Below, piece after piece: positions 16,242 through 25,431 of a stretch of DNA of 64,000 nucleotides (positions are counted from its first letter, which is position 1; each line of letters opens with the position of its first letter). The position numbers and the translations under genes are program-made. Under the pieces are notes generated by a model. It did not search any database. It was given only the letters and a program-made list of their open reading frames with translations, and was not told the DNA's origin. This stretch comes from SCGC-AAA076-P13 sp964276235 (GTDB lineage: Bacteria > Pseudomonadota > Gammaproteobacteria > Magnimaribacterales > D2472). Location: NCBI GenBank assembly GCA_964276235.1, contig CAXYEK010000001.1, positions 186,001 through 250,000 of the forward strand, given 5' to 3'.

Positions 16242-17105
16242 ATCTTTGATTCTTTTTAATAGGCTTGAGGTATCCCACCTGCCCCCATTGGATTTTTGAA
16301 TATCTTTATAAAATTTATTAACCAACTCTGTGACTTCAATGTTGGCCCCAATTTTAGATGCCTCAGCAGATACGATATCTAAATCTTTTCTCATCCAATC
16401 AACAGCAAATCCATGATCGTATTCATCTTTGAGCATTGTTTGCCATCTATTTTCCATTTGCCATGATTGAGCTGCACCTTTTGTTATAACTTCCATAACA
16501 TCTGAAGTATTTAACCCTGCCTTTTCTGAAAAGTTTACCCCCTCTGCTAAGGCCTGAACTAGCCCTCCAATACAAATCTGATTCACCATTTTTGTTAGTT
16601 GGCCTGATCCACTTGGTCCCATATATTTTGTGAATTTTGAATAGGCATCTAGGGTTTTTTCTATTGCATAGAAAGCTTCTTTATCTCCACCTACCATTAC
16701 TGAAAGTTTTCCTGATTCTGCTCCTGCCTGACCTCCTGATATTGGAGCATCAATAAAATTGCAGCCTTTGTTAATAACAAGATCATTCATTCGTTTTGCA
16801 AGTTCAGCTGAAGTTGTTGTATGGTCAATAATAGTTGTGCCGGTCTTTAAGGTTTCCATTATTCCATCATTACCTAACATCACCTCTTCTACATCATCAT
16901 CTTTACCTACACAAAGCATAATAATATTTGACTGAGATGCTATTTCTGAAGGATTCTTACAGATAGTTCCAGAAAATTCATTGCTCCATTTATCAGATTT
17001 TTCTGCTGATCTATTGAAAACAACAACATCATTGCCCAAAGACTGCAAATGACCTGCCATGGGATATCCCATAACTCCAAGTCCAATAAAGCCAATCTTA
17101 TTCAT
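16236..17105 (-). CDS. NAD(P)-dependent beta-hydroxyacid dehydrogenase (3-hydroxyisobutyrate dehydrogenase family)
   Basis: This 289-residue oxidoreductase has an N-terminal Rossmann fold (GFIGLGVMGYPMA, 4-16), the substrate motif DAPISGGQAGA near 119-129 and the catalytic Lys in GSGQLTKMVNQ near 163-173. Likely substrates are 3-hydroxyisobutyrate, tartronate semialdehyde or a similar short hydroxyacid; family members are hard to tell apart. It is last in a leftward cluster starting at 18060 and lies 2 bases after the DUF2237 gene. Confidence 0.9.
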   Translation of the reverse strand: MNKIGFIGLGVMGYPMAGHLQSLGNDVVVFNRSAEKSDKWSNEFSGTICKNPSEIASQSNIIMLCVGKDDDVEEVMLGNDGIMETLKTGTTIIDHTTTSAELAKRMNDLVINKGCNFIDAPISGGQAGAESGKLSVMVGGDKEAFYAIEKTLDAYSKFTKYMGPSGSGQLTKMVNQICIGGLVQALAEGVNFSEKAGLNTSDVMEVITKGAAQSWQMENRWQTMLKDEYDHGFAVDWMRKDLDIVSAEASKIGANIEVTELVNKFYKDIQKSNGGRWDTSSLLKRIKDL

Positions 17106-17107
17106 AG

Positions 17108-17476
17108 TTAGTTGAGATCCACCGCATATTCTTTTAAGACTTCAATGTCGATTATGCTAGTTGCTTTTTTATGAGTGCGTTTTAAAAAAACCTTAGGTGC
17201 AAAACCATGTTCATAGGCTTCTTTCCACCTTTCAGCACAAACACACCATGAGTCTCCTTCTTGAAGCCCTGGAAAATTAAACTCAGGCCTTGGAGTAGAA
17301 AGGTCATTACCTCTTGATTTTGAGAAACTTAAAAAATCCTCTGTGATTAAAGAGCATACGATATGAAGGCCTCTATCTAGCTTGTCCGTGTGACAAAAGC
17401 CGTCTCTAAAAAATCCTGTTATCGGATCTGAGCAACACTCTTCGATGGGCTCATCAAAAATATTAGTCTGATTCAT
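17108..17476 (-). CDS. DUF2237 family protein
   Basis: This is a 122-residue protein counted from the ATG at 17476 (MNQTNIFDEP). The longer frame upstream lacks family similarity and overlaps the previous gene. Family hallmarks are DPITGFFRDGFC, RGNDLSTPRPEFNFPGL and GDSWCVCAERWKEA. Conserved cysteines suggest metal or cofactor binding, but the function of DUF2237 is not known. It overlaps the 63-residue upstream gene by 14 bases. Confidence 0.86.
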   Translation of the reverse strand: MNQTNIFDEPIEECCSDPITGFFRDGFCHTDKLDRGLHIVCSLITEDFLSFSKSRGNDLSTPRPEFNFPGLQEGDSWCVCAERWKEAYEHGFAPKVFLKRTHKKATSIIDIEVLKEYAVDLN

Positions 17477-17654
17477 TTTTATTTTCTTCTTTATATTTTT
17501 TATAGTCTTCCCAGTCATGGGGAGTTCCAACATTAAGGATTCCCTTTTGGGCTCTATATAAGCTTTGAGTTCTTAACTTACCTTTGTCTTCTTCTTTGCC
17601 AAATAATTTATTCCAACCATCTTCAAAATATCTTCTGAAGTTCCTTTTTTTCAT
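17463..17654 (-). CDS. 63-residue basic protein, unknown
   Basis: This small soluble protein starts at the ATG at 17654 (MKKRNFRRYFEDGWNKLFG) and overlaps the stop of the upstream membrane protein as ATGA. A further upstream start is possible but would lie inside the neighbour. It is rich in charged and aromatic residues, ending ..HDWEDYKKYKEENKNESD. It is placed between a small membrane protein and DUF2237 in one overlapping cluster. No family was recognised. Confidence 0.55.
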   Translation of the reverse strand: MKKRNFRRYFEDGWNKLFGKEEDKGKLRTQSLYRAQKGILNVGTPHDWEDYKKYKEENKNESD

Positions 17655-17890
17655 ATAGGAAGATGTCTTAAAATTATTAAAAATAAAACACCTGTTGCTA
17701 TAACGCCTGTTATGCAAATTAATAGATCAACTAAGAAAACTTTAAAAAGTTTTTTCCACGTTTCATCAACAGTTATAGAGTTTTTTGCAAACTCTGACTT
17801 GAAGACAATTATTGCCGCAGATTTAAACCACCCAAAAACAAAAAGAAATGTTATTGCGCCAGTCAAAAATACAATTAATTCAAAAGTCAT
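17651..17890 (-). CDS. 79-residue membrane protein with two helices, unknown
   Basis: Two hydrophobic segments (about 4-31 and 48-75) flank a short polar loop (KSEFAKNSITVDETWKK). It overlaps both neighbours by 4 bases (ATGA junctions), so it is part of the leftward 18060-16236 cluster. No family was recognised; topology is the only reliable statement. Confidence 0.6.
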   Translation of the reverse strand: MTFELIVFLTGAITFLFVFGWFKSAAIIVFKSEFAKNSITVDETWKKLFKVFLVDLLICITGVIATGVLFLIILRHLPI

Positions 17891-18060
17891 ACAATATGAT
17901 CTTCTCTATCCTTCTTAGCCGTATGTTTTACTCCTGAAGAGGTAGTATATTCTTCAGTGATTCCTTTTGCGCCCTCACGGCCTTTTTTAGAATTATTCAT
18001 TAAAGTAACAATTGCTATGCCAGATGCAGCGCCAACAAAAAATAAAATTATTCCATCCAT
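17887..18060 (-). CDS. 57-residue single-span membrane protein, unknown
   Basis: This short ORF starts at ATG 18060 and has a good ribosome binding site (GGAG about 10 bases upstream). The N-terminal hydrophobic helix MDGIILFFVGAASGIAIVTL is followed by a basic, glycine-rich tail ending ..KKDREDHIV. Its TGA overlaps the next ATG by 4 bases. It is first gene of the leftward small-protein cluster. No family was recognised. Confidence 0.55.
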   Translation of the reverse strand: MDGIILFFVGAASGIAIVTLMNNSKKGREGAKGITEEYTTSSGVKHTAKKDREDHIV

Positions 18061-18084
18061 ATTCTTTATTCTCCGAAAAAGTTA

Positions 18085-19059
18085 TTAAGTTCCTGATTTT
18101 TTGAGGAATTCCTCTTTTGCATCATTATATTCAGCAGAGAGTCTATCTACTAATTCTGCAACAGATGGTGAGTCTTCTATTAAACCAATTCCTTGACCTG
18201 AACCCCATATATCTTTCCATGCTTTAGCTTCTGTATTTCCACCTGATCCAAAGTTCATTGATGACTTATCTGCTTCAGGAAGATTATCAGCATCTAATCC
18301 TGCTTTATTTATTGATGGTTTTAAGTAATTACCTAAAACACCAGTGAACAAACTTGAGAGGACTATATCGTCAGCCGCGCCATCAATTAACATTTGTTTA
18401 TAATCTTGATCCGCATTGGCTTCTTGCGTAGCTATAAATCGAGTTCCCATATATGCAAAATCAGCTCCAAGCGCTATAGCTGAGGCAACTGAATAACCAT
18501 CGCCAATTGAGCCTGAAAGAATAACTGTCCCGTCAAACCACTCTTTAACTTCTCTTAAAAGAGCAAAGGGTGATAAGGCTCCAGCATGTCCACCAGCGCC
18601 AGCACAAACTAAAATTAAACCATCTACTCCCTGCTCAGCTGCTTTTTTTGCGTGTCTTACATTAATAACATCATGATAAACAAGTCCGCCATAGCTATGA
18701 GCTGCTTCTACAAGTTCTGCAGGTGGTCTTAGAGATGTGATAATTATTGGTACTTCATGTTCAACGCAAGTAGCCATGTCTTCCATAAGTCTGTTATTTG
18801 AACCATGACAAATTTGATTTACAGCAAATGGAGCAACTTTAGCATCAGGATTTTGTTCTTGATACTCAGCTAGTTCTGTTTTAATTCTTGTAATCCACTC
18901 ACCTAAAACATGTTGAGGTCTTGCGTTAAGGGCTGGGAAAGATCCAATGATTCCTGCTTTGCACTGTGCAATTACTAATTCTGGTCCTGATACTAAGAAT
19001 AGTGGTGAGCCTATAACAGGCATAGATAAATGATTTTTTATATGGTCTGGGATTGACAC
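18085..19059 (-). CDS. Nitronate monooxygenase family flavoprotein
   Basis: This 324-residue TIM-barrel FMN enzyme of the 2-nitropropane dioxygenase / nitronate monooxygenase family oxidises propionate-3-nitronate or related toxic nitronates, though some members are enoyl reductases. Visible motifs are MPVIGSPLFLVSGPEL at the N terminus, CAGAGGHAGALSPF around the catalytic His, GSIGDGYSVASAIALGADFAYMGTRFIAT for phosphate binding, and a C-terminal GSGQGIGLIED. It lies 24 bases downstream of the M20 gene and is probably cotranscribed. The substrate is not predictable. Confidence 0.87.
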   Translation of the reverse strand: MSIPDHIKNHLSMPVIGSPLFLVSGPELVIAQCKAGIIGSFPALNARPQHVLGEWITRIKTELAEYQEQNPDAKVAPFAVNQICHGSNNRLMEDMATCVEHEVPIIITSLRPPAELVEAAHSYGGLVYHDVINVRHAKKAAEQGVDGLILVCAGAGGHAGALSPFALLREVKEWFDGTVILSGSIGDGYSVASAIALGADFAYMGTRFIATQEANADQDYKQMLIDGAADDIVLSSLFTGVLGNYLKPSINKAGLDADNLPEADKSSMNFGSGGNTEAKAWKDIWGSGQGIGLIEDSPSVAELVDRLSAEYNDAKEEFLKKSGT

Positions 19060-19083
19060 TTTAAGTCTCCTTTTGGTTTATTG

Positions 19084-20394
19084 TTATTTTTCTGGGTAAT
19101 CTAGCGCTAAGTATACAAGGGCTTTGACACCTTCGTCTAATGCTGAATCATCAACATAAAAATATGGTGAATGATTTCCTGCTACTTCAGTTCTTTCGCC
19201 AAAGTTTGCCGACTCAAGTCCGGCTCCAGGCTTGTTTACACCAAGCCAAAAGTACATACCTGGAATTTCTTGCGAAAAGTATGAAAAGTCTTCTGCGCCA
19301 GTAACTGGAATATTAGATTCATAGAATTTATTTGGAGAAGCTTCCATTAATGAGCCCTTCATTTTTTCTACTAAGGCTGGATTATTTACAGTTACCGGGT
19401 AAAAACCACCAACATCAAATTCTACTGATATTTGTGTTCCGGTTCCAACTTCAACGCCTTTGGCAACTTGTTCAATTTCTGTGTAAATTTCTTTTCTTAA
19501 TATTGGATCAAAGGTTCTAATAGTCCCCATTATTTCTGCATCTTCTGGAATGATGTTATTTCTAGTTCCTGCCTTAACTATACCAACTGAAACAACAGCC
19601 GGATTATTGATAATGTTGATTCTTCTACTGACAATAGTATTTAGAGATTGAATTAGTTCAGCAGTAGCCATAATAGGATCTATTCCGGTCCATGGTGTCG
19701 AACCATGAGCCTGGACTCCTTTAATCTTAATTCTATATGCCGAAGCAGCTGCCATTGCTGGCCCAGACTTAATTGATAATACTCCATTAGGTATATTTGT
19801 TACGTGTAGTCCAAAAATTACCTCAGGTTCATACCTTTTGAATATTCCTTCTGCTAGCATCATTTCAGCTCCGCCGCCCTCTCCCTCTGGAGGACCTTCT
19901 TCAGCAGGTTGAAATATAAGCATAATATTGCCTTTTAACTTATCTTTATTTGTTGCTAAGAATTCTGCAACACCCATTAAAATTGCAACATGTGCATCAT
20001 GACCGCATGCATGCATTACTCCAACATCATTTCCCAAATAAGTTGTCCTCACTTTGGATGCAAATGGAACTCCTGTTTTTTCTTCAACAGGTAAAGCATC
20101 CATATCTGCTCTAAATGCAATAGTTGGGCCTGGGAGACCGCCTCTAATTAATCCTACTACTCCTGTATAAGCAATCTGTGTTTCTACCTCAATTCCTAAA
20201 GATACAAGATGATTCTCTATTTTCTTGGCGGTTCTAAACTCTCTATTGCCAAGTTCTGGATACTGATGAATGTCATGACGCCAGTCTATAACTTTATCCA
20301 TTAATGGATTTAGTTGTTGGTCTAAATCTTCCTTTAGATCAGAAAAAGTATGAGTTGAAAAGACAAGAAAAAAGAAAAGCATTAATTTGTTCAT
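19084..20394 (-). CDS. M20 family amidohydrolase, exported
   Basis: This 436-residue metallopeptidase/amidohydrolase resembles amidohydrolases acting on N-acyl amino acids. A signal peptide (MNKLMLFFFLVFSTHTFSD) indicates a periplasmic location. The motifs DIHQYPELGNREF, FRADMDALPVEE, MHACGHDAHVAILMG (metal ligands), QPAEEGPPEGEGGGAEMM and the late ligand in ENIP..TGAEDFSYF are normal for the family. It probably hydrolyses N-acylated amino acids or small peptides outside the cytoplasm. It is upstream of the nitronate monooxygenase gene; 40 bases separate it from the divergent typA. Confidence 0.92.
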   Translation of the reverse strand: MNKLMLFFFLVFSTHTFSDLKEDLDQQLNPLMDKVIDWRHDIHQYPELGNREFRTAKKIENHLVSLGIEVETQIAYTGVVGLIRGGLPGPTIAFRADMDALPVEEKTGVPFASKVRTTYLGNDVGVMHACGHDAHVAILMGVAEFLATNKDKLKGNIMLIFQPAEEGPPEGEGGGAEMMLAEGIFKRYEPEVIFGLHVTNIPNGVLSIKSGPAMAAASAYRIKIKGVQAHGSTPWTGIDPIMATAELIQSLNTIVSRRINIINNPAVVSVGIVKAGTRNNIIPEDAEIMGTIRTFDPILRKEIYTEIEQVAKGVEVGTGTQISVEFDVGGFYPVTVNNPALVEKMKGSLMEASPNKFYESNIPVTGAEDFSYFSQEIPGMYFWLGVNKPGAGLESANFGERTEVAGNHSPYFYVDDSALDEGVKALVYLALDYPEK

Positions 20395-20434
20395 TTTAAG
20401 ATTATAATCCTCTCTTTTTTAAGAGACAAATCCA

Positions 20435-22225
20435 ATGAATATTGATAGCCTCAGAAATATAGCTATTATTGCCCACGTAGACCATGGCAAAACTACGCTT
20501 GTTGATAAATTGCTTCAGCAATCTGGGACTCTTGACAGAAAAAATATGGATTCAGAACGAATCATGGATTCCAATGACCAAGAAAAAGAAAGAGGAATAA
20601 CGATAACGGCTAAAAATACTTCCATAAATTGGAACGACCACCTCATAAATATTGTAGATACACCCGGTCATGCTGACTTTGGTGGAGAAGTTGAAAGAGC
20701 TCTTTCTATGGTTGATTCTGTTTTGCTTCTAGTAGATGCAGTAGATGGGCCAATGCCACAAACTAGATTTGTTACCCAAAAAGCCTTTGAGAAAGGTCTA
20801 AAACCAATAGTTGTTATTAATAAAGTAGATCGTCCTGATGCTAGGCCTCACTGGGTTTTAGATCAAGTCTTTGATTTATTCGATAGATTAGGGGGAACTG
20901 ACGAACAACTTGATTTCCCTGTAATTTATGCATCTGCAATAGAAGGAATTGCAGGATTAGAACCTGAAAACATGACTGTTGATATGACTCCTTTATTGCA
21001 GATGATCTTAGATAAAGTGCCTGCGCCTGAGGTAAATGTTGATGGACCTTTCCAACTCCAAATAAGCGCACTAGATAGCAATAGTTATGTTGGTGTTATT
21101 GGTATTGGAAGAATTAAACGCGGTGTTGTTAAACCGAATGATCAAGTTGTAGTAGTTGATAGAGATGGAGTAACTAGAAAAGCAAAGATACTTCAAGTCA
21201 TGGGCTATGAAGGACTCGATAGAGTTGAAGTTGAAAAAGCACAAGCTGGATCAATTGTTTGTATTACCGGTATAGATAAGTTAAACATCTCAGATACGAT
21301 CTGCGTTCCTTCAGACGTGGAAGCACTCCCAGCACTTTCAGTGGATGAGCCTACAGTAAGTATGACTTTTCAAGTTAACGACTCACCTTTTGCAGGTAAA
21401 GAAGGAAAGTTTGTTACTTCAAGGAATATAAAAGAAAGATTAGACAAAGAATTAATATCGAACGTAGCTCTAAAAGTTGTTCCTGGAGAGACACCAGATA
21501 AGTTTGTTGTTTCTGGTCGTGGTGAACTTCATTTATCAGTTTTAATTGAAACTATGAGAAGAGAAGGTTTCGAACTGGGTATTTCAAAGCCACAGGTAGT
21601 TCAAAAAGAAGTAGATGGTGAAATTCATGAGCCTTATGAGCAAATTGTAATTGATGTTGAAGAAATGCATCAAGGCTCAATAATGGAGGAGTTAGGACCA
21701 AGAAAAGCAGAACTTCAAAGTATGGACCCTGATGGAAAAGGAAGAGTTAAGCTTGAATTCATAGCTCCATCAAGAGGCATTATTGGCTTTCGGTCACATT
21801 TTTTAACAATAACTAGTGGATCTGGAATTATGACAAGTGTTTTTGATCATTATGGTCCAGTAAAAGCTGGTGAAATAGCAAAAAGAAATAATGGCGTCAT
21901 GTATTCGATGACTGCTGGAAAAACACTGGCCTATGCCCTTTTTAATTTACAGAACAGAGGCAAACTTTTTTTAGGTCATGGTAACGAAGTTTATATTGGT
22001 CAAATTGTTGGGCTTCATTCAAGAGATAATGATCTTCCAGTAAATCCAACAAAAGCAAAACAGTTAAATAATATTAGAGCTGCCGGTACTGATGAAAATC
22101 TTATCTTGGTTACGCATATAAAACATACTCTAGAACAAGCCTTAGAATTCATTGAGGATGATGAGCTTGTTGAAGTAACTCCTGAATCTATTCGAATGAG
22201 AAAAAAAGGTCGAGTTCGAACATAG
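20435..22225 (+). CDS. typA: Ribosome-associated translational GTPase TypA/BipA
   Basis: This 596-residue GTPase of the elongation factor family is used in 50S assembly and stress or cold adaptation. The G domain shows AHVDHGKT (G1), RGITITAKN (G2), DTPGHADF (G3) and NKVD (G4), followed by EF-G-like domains III and V and the TypA-specific C-terminal domain (GPVKAGEIAKRNNGVMYSM onward). Length is normal for the family. A weak A/T-rich inverted repeat follows the stop near 22233-22255. It is transcribed as a single gene divergent from the M20 gene. Confidence 0.97.
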   Translation: MNIDSLRNIAIIAHVDHGKTTLVDKLLQQSGTLDRKNMDSERIMDSNDQEKERGITITAKNTSINWNDHLINIVDTPGHADFGGEVERALSMVDSVLLLVDAVDGPMPQTRFVTQKAFEKGLKPIVVINKVDRPDARPHWVLDQVFDLFDRLGGTDEQLDFPVIYASAIEGIAGLEPENMTVDMTPLLQMILDKVPAPEVNVDGPFQLQISALDSNSYVGVIGIGRIKRGVVKPNDQVVVVDRDGVTRKAKILQVMGYEGLDRVEVEKAQAGSIVCITGIDKLNISDTICVPSDVEALPALSVDEPTVSMTFQVNDSPFAGKEGKFVTSRNIKERLDKELISNVALKVVPGETPDKFVVSGRGELHLSVLIETMRREGFELGISKPQVVQKEVDGEIHEPYEQIVIDVEEMHQGSIMEELGPRKAELQSMDPDGKGRVKLEFIAPSRGIIGFRSHFLTITSGSGIMTSVFDHYGPVKAGEIAKRNNGVMYSMTAGKTLAYALFNLQNRGKLFLGHGNEVYIGQIVGLHSRDNDLPVNPTKAKQLNNIRAAGTDENLILVTHIKHTLEQALEFIEDDELVEVTPESIRMRKKGRVRT

Positions 22226-22314
22226 AAATCTCATAAATACTTTTATAAGTGTTTAATTCATTCATATTCGTTATAAACTATGAAAAGTTAATAATTATTT
22301 AATAGGAAGAAAAT

Positions 22315-23043
22315 ATGAATAAATTTAAATTAAGCTTTTCTTTGATGGCTCTTATCTTCGTGGCTGGATGTTCAGATACATCAAGTAATTCTAATAAAGC
22401 CAATGAAGATCTTGCAATGGCATGGGTTGAGGCTGGCTATACAGGGAAAGCAGAAGCTATTGCGATGGTAACAAACAATATGGCTGAGGACGGTGAGGTC
22501 TTAGGCGATAGATATGTTGGAATGGGTTTTATTTGGAATCCTGATGAAGGTGGAATGACAGTAACTTATATCATTCCTGATAGCCCAGCATCTAAAGTTC
22601 TTGAAGTTGGAGACTCTTTTGTTCAGGTTGGTGGCGTAAGGCTAACTGACGATAATAGAAATAGTCTTGGTTTTAGAGGAAAGCCTGGTGAAGAAGTAAG
22701 TGCTGTTGTTCTAAGAGATGGTAATGAGGTTGCTATATCTGTTGCAAGAGGAGCTGTAAGGCAAGTAAGTTCTAAATCACAAGTATTGGAAAATTTTGAA
22801 AGTGGCGATGCTGCTACATGGCCTGCTGATAAATTTAATATGGTAGAAGTTTCTAGTACTAAAGAAGGAGCTGTTTGGGTCTTAAGTAGTGCTACATTTA
22901 CAGAAGAGGCATCTGGCTTAAGTGCAAGGGCCTATACTGCAACTAGATTTTTATTCAATGAAGACGGTGAAGTTACTTGGATAGCAAATCTATCTGAAGA
23001 TAGATTTGTCCTAGAACAACAAGGTTATTCAATTACTAGATAA
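22315..23043 (+). CDS. PDZ-domain lipoprotein
   Basis: This 242-residue predicted lipoprotein has lipobox VAGC (Cys19). A PDZ-like domain spans about residues 60-135: YVGMGFIWNPDEGGMTVTYIIPDSPASKVLEVGDSFVQVGGVRLTD resembles the PDZ of HtrA-type proteins, but no protease domain is attached. The C-terminal part (about 150-242) resembles the nuclear-transport-factor-2-like fold only weakly. A ribosome binding site AGGAAGA precedes the ATG. A 10-bp stem hairpin follows the gene. A role in envelope protein handling is a guess. Confidence 0.72.
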   Translation: MNKFKLSFSLMALIFVAGCSDTSSNSNKANEDLAMAWVEAGYTGKAEAIAMVTNNMAEDGEVLGDRYVGMGFIWNPDEGGMTVTYIIPDSPASKVLEVGDSFVQVGGVRLTDDNRNSLGFRGKPGEEVSAVVLRDGNEVAISVARGAVRQVSSKSQVLENFESGDAATWPADKFNMVEVSSTKEGAVWVLSSATFTEEASGLSARAYTATRFLFNEDGEVTWIANLSEDRFVLEQQGYSITR

Positions 23044-23055
23044 CCAAAATAGATT

Positions 23056-23081
23056 TAGCCTATGCGCTCTTGCATGGGCTA
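23056..23081. terminator. Hairpin after the PDZ lipoprotein gene
   Basis: The arms TAGCCTATGC and GCATGGGCTA pair over 10 bases with one G-U wobble around a GCTCTT loop, 13 bases after the stop codon at 23043. No strong T run follows on the plus strand, so it could be a terminator or a 3' stabilising hairpin. Confidence 0.5.
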
Positions 23082-23129
23082 GATATTATTCTCATAGTAT
23101 CTCTAAGCTTTATTTACAGATAAATTTTT

Positions 23130-23336
23130 TTAAAGGGCGCAATGCATGTCATTACCACAACATAGTGGTGACTTAATTTTGCCGTTGTAGTTTGAACATT
23201 CATTTTCATGACATTGGGATACCTGAACTTGACTGCCATCGTCTAGATCTAACATTCCATTTACAAGCGGTGTATCACATTCTCCACAGGAAGTTTTAAC
23301 TGACATTCCGCACTCATCACATTTATAAATTGACAT
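23130..23336 (-). CDS. Cysteine-rich zinc-ribbon-like small protein
   Basis: This 68-residue protein has CxxC pairs at the start (YKCDECGM, SCGECD), then CHENEC and CCGNDMHC. Ten cysteines in this length suggest one or two bound zinc or iron ions. A ribosome binding site AAAGAGGTAAAG lies upstream. It follows the frameshifted membrane protein gene by 26 bases on the same strand. Function is unknown; rubredoxin-like or zinc-ribbon roles are possible. Confidence 0.68.
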   Translation of the reverse strand: MSIYKCDECGMSVKTSCGECDTPLVNGMLDLDDGSQVQVSQCHENECSNYNGKIKSPLCCGNDMHCAL

Positions 23337-23362
23337 ATTTCTTTACCTCTTTATTAAGATTG

Positions 23363-23960
23363 CTACACTTTGTCTTCTTCATTATTTTTAGTGTCTGTAA
23401 CAAGTATATACGCTTCAAGCTGAATCATTAAAAGATAGGGGAATACAAAAACATACACTAAGCTTAATATTGGATGCAGGGTAAGTATTTGCTGAGTAAC
23501 TGCAATAAGCAATACGTATAAGAATAATAGCCACCATCCAGTGTCAGTTACTAATCTTCTCGATTCTTCAAAGGCATCAGAAATTGATATATCTCTGTCT
23601 ACCTTTAAATATAAAACAAACATCCATGCAACCGATAAATAAATTCCTGGGATTATTAACAGCATGAATCCAGCTAATACGCCAAGGAACATTAATAAAA
23701 CTAAAAGGAATAATGGCCACCACTGACTAAAGCCAGCCTTAAAAAATGCTCCAATGGTTACTTCATCTCCTCTTCTGATTCTCAGCAGAGATTCCATATA
23801 GCCTGCCCAAATAGCTGGAATAGCTAATACTCCTATAATTGTTATGCCAAAGAGCAAGGTAGCCAAAATAGCAATAATTGCATTTGCCCAAATTACGAAC
23901 ATAATTGTTATTAGTTGCCCCTATACCGCCTTGTATCCCTTTTTTAATTGTAAAGTTCAT
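23363..23960 (-). CDS. Multi-helix membrane protein with a one-base insertion near the start
   Basis: The largest open piece (23363-23902) encodes a polytopic protein with LLIIPGIYLSVAWMFVL and a following AFEESRRLV region, typical of small uncharacterised bacterial membrane families. The true start is probably ATG 23960: AAGGAG sits 8 bases upstream and the first residues are MNFTIKKGIQGGIG. Removing one base from the C run at 23918-23921 joins that N terminus to ..QLITIMFVIWANAI in one frame of 198 residues; the corrected length is a multiple of three. Either a frameshift mutation or a homopolymer read error is possible. Confidence 0.65.
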
Positions 23961-23990
23961 TTTATATTCTCCTTATTAGATGGATATCAT

Positions 23991-24859
23991 CTAGTCCATT
24001 GCTTCTAGTATTTCTAGAAGCAGATTTATAATGTCTAGATAAATTGTGAACGCCATCTGAAAAGCTGTATACCAATCATTAATCCCCATCTCAGCTTTTT
24101 TAGAGAGCAAATTGAAATCAAATAAAAGAAAAACAGAAAAAAGAAAAGCACCAAATATAGCTTTCATTCTGATTGTATTTCTTGAAAAATCCCTAAAAAT
24201 TCTTACTAAATTCAAATATTACTAAGCCTAAAAGAGATATAAATAAAGAGATTGCTAACAAAGAGCTTTCTGAAAATGAATAAATGTCACTAAATCCAAT
24301 AAACCCAGTCGCTAAAGTTACCATAAGTACTATTTTTAAAGCTCTATAGCCATCATTTTCATCCATATTTAATAACATTAGTCCAAGTAATGGGCCAAAT
24401 AAAAAGTTAGTAAAAGTAAAAAGAGCCATACCTACATAAATATTTATTTGATAGCTTGCAAAAATTACACATCCAAACAAAGATATCATCCACGCAGCAA
24501 AAATAGTCCAGATAAGCACCTGAAGCGCTCCAGGAATCTTTATAACCCTCTCTCATAAGATCTAACCTATGTTCAGCACTCATAGCTATTTTTGATTCTG
24601 TCGCATTTTTACCTTCTTTATTTTTAATATCTTTACTCATTTCTGCAGGAAAATGCGTTGGTGGTTTTTGATAGGGAATTAAATTCAGTTGATTTTTCAT
24701 ATTCACAGAACCTCTAAACCACATACCAAAATAAGATGTATTGTTTTCGTATGCTTTTCTTGCCCCTTTTAAAAGTGCAAAACTAGTAACCAATACAATG
24801 GCTAATTGACTTGATAATATAAGAACTGTTTTGAATAAAAGCGTTGTTTGAAGAAACAT
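23991..24859 (-). pseudogene. Bax inhibitor-1 (BI-1/YccA)-like membrane protein in three frames
   Basis: Three overlapping minus-strand frames make one protein when two extra bases are removed. Frame 1 runs from 24859 (MFLQTTLLFK.. FGMWFRGSVN ..), frame 2 from about 24540 (LIWTIFAAWMISLFG.. FTFTNFLFGPLLGLML) and frame 3 from about 24199 to 23991 (AIFGAFLFSVFLLFD.. and AFTIYLDIINLLLEILEA). The end, with YLDIINLLL, is the classic BI-1 signature. One extra base lies in the A run 24195-24199, the other between 24515 and 24548. With both removed, 867 bases give 288 residues. Whether the gene is dead or mis-sequenced cannot be told here. Confidence 0.65.
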
Positions 24860-24911
24860 ATATACATTCTAAAATTAGGTATGTATTAATAATACACAAA
24901 ATTAATAGGTA

Positions 24912-25415
24912 TTACCTCTTTAGGTAAACAACCGAATGATCATCAAATTGATGTTCGCCTACTTCAATGAAACCATTTTTATGATGGAAATTTAATGAGA
25001 CTTCATTTTTAGGAATCGTGTTGACCTCACAACATACTGGAATATTTTCTAAATCAGCTAAACTTTGCAAATGAGCATATAAGGTCGAACCAGCACCTTT
25101 TCTTCTATGCCCTTGTCTGATTACAACTCTGTCGATATACAAAAATTTATCTTCAGTGGTATTAAAGAATTTATAGTTTAATGACTTATAACTAGCATTT
25201 TCTCTGAAGCAAACTACAAAGCCTATAATTTCTTCTTCCTCGAGAACATAAAAATTCAACGCACTCATTTCAATTAGGTGCTCAAGCTCTTTGATCGATG
25301 ACAATGATCCAACTTCAGGCGTATTATCTTGATTCAAAGAAAACAAAGTGTTTAACGCCTCCTTGCTAGGAACGTCAATAAAAAGAGATAAATCTATATT
25401 AGATTTTGAATTCAC
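24912..25415 (-). CDS. GNAT family N-acetyltransferase
   Basis: This 167-residue acetyltransferase has the acetyl-CoA loop in VVIRQGHRRKGAGSTLYAHL near 115-134, the GNAT motif A pattern (R/Q-x-x-G-x-G/A). The central strand EEEEIIGFVVCF and C-terminal NFHHKNGFIEVGEHQF are also typical. It may act on a small amine or protein N terminus; the substrate is unknown. It lies 16 bases downstream of the crotonase gene start-side neighbour's stop, on the same strand, and is probably in that operon. Confidence 0.82.
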   Translation of the reverse strand: MNSKSNIDLSLFIDVPSKEALNTLFSLNQDNTPEVGSLSSIKELEHLIEMSALNFYVLEEEEIIGFVVCFRENASYKSLNYKFFNTTEDKFLYIDRVVIRQGHRRKGAGSTLYAHLQSLADLENIPVCCEVNTIPKNEVSLNFHHKNGFIEVGEHQFDDHSVVYLKR

Positions 25416-25431
25416 TATTTGGAATCAGTGG

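Noticed and set aside
20841..21071. Minus-strand ORF inside typA
   Set aside because: It lies fully within a strongly conserved GTPase gene and has no own start signals or recognisable protein.
22233..22255. Terminator after typA
   Set aside because: The A/T-rich repeat AAATACTT / AAGTGTTT is short with a wobble pair and no clear T run, too weak to list.
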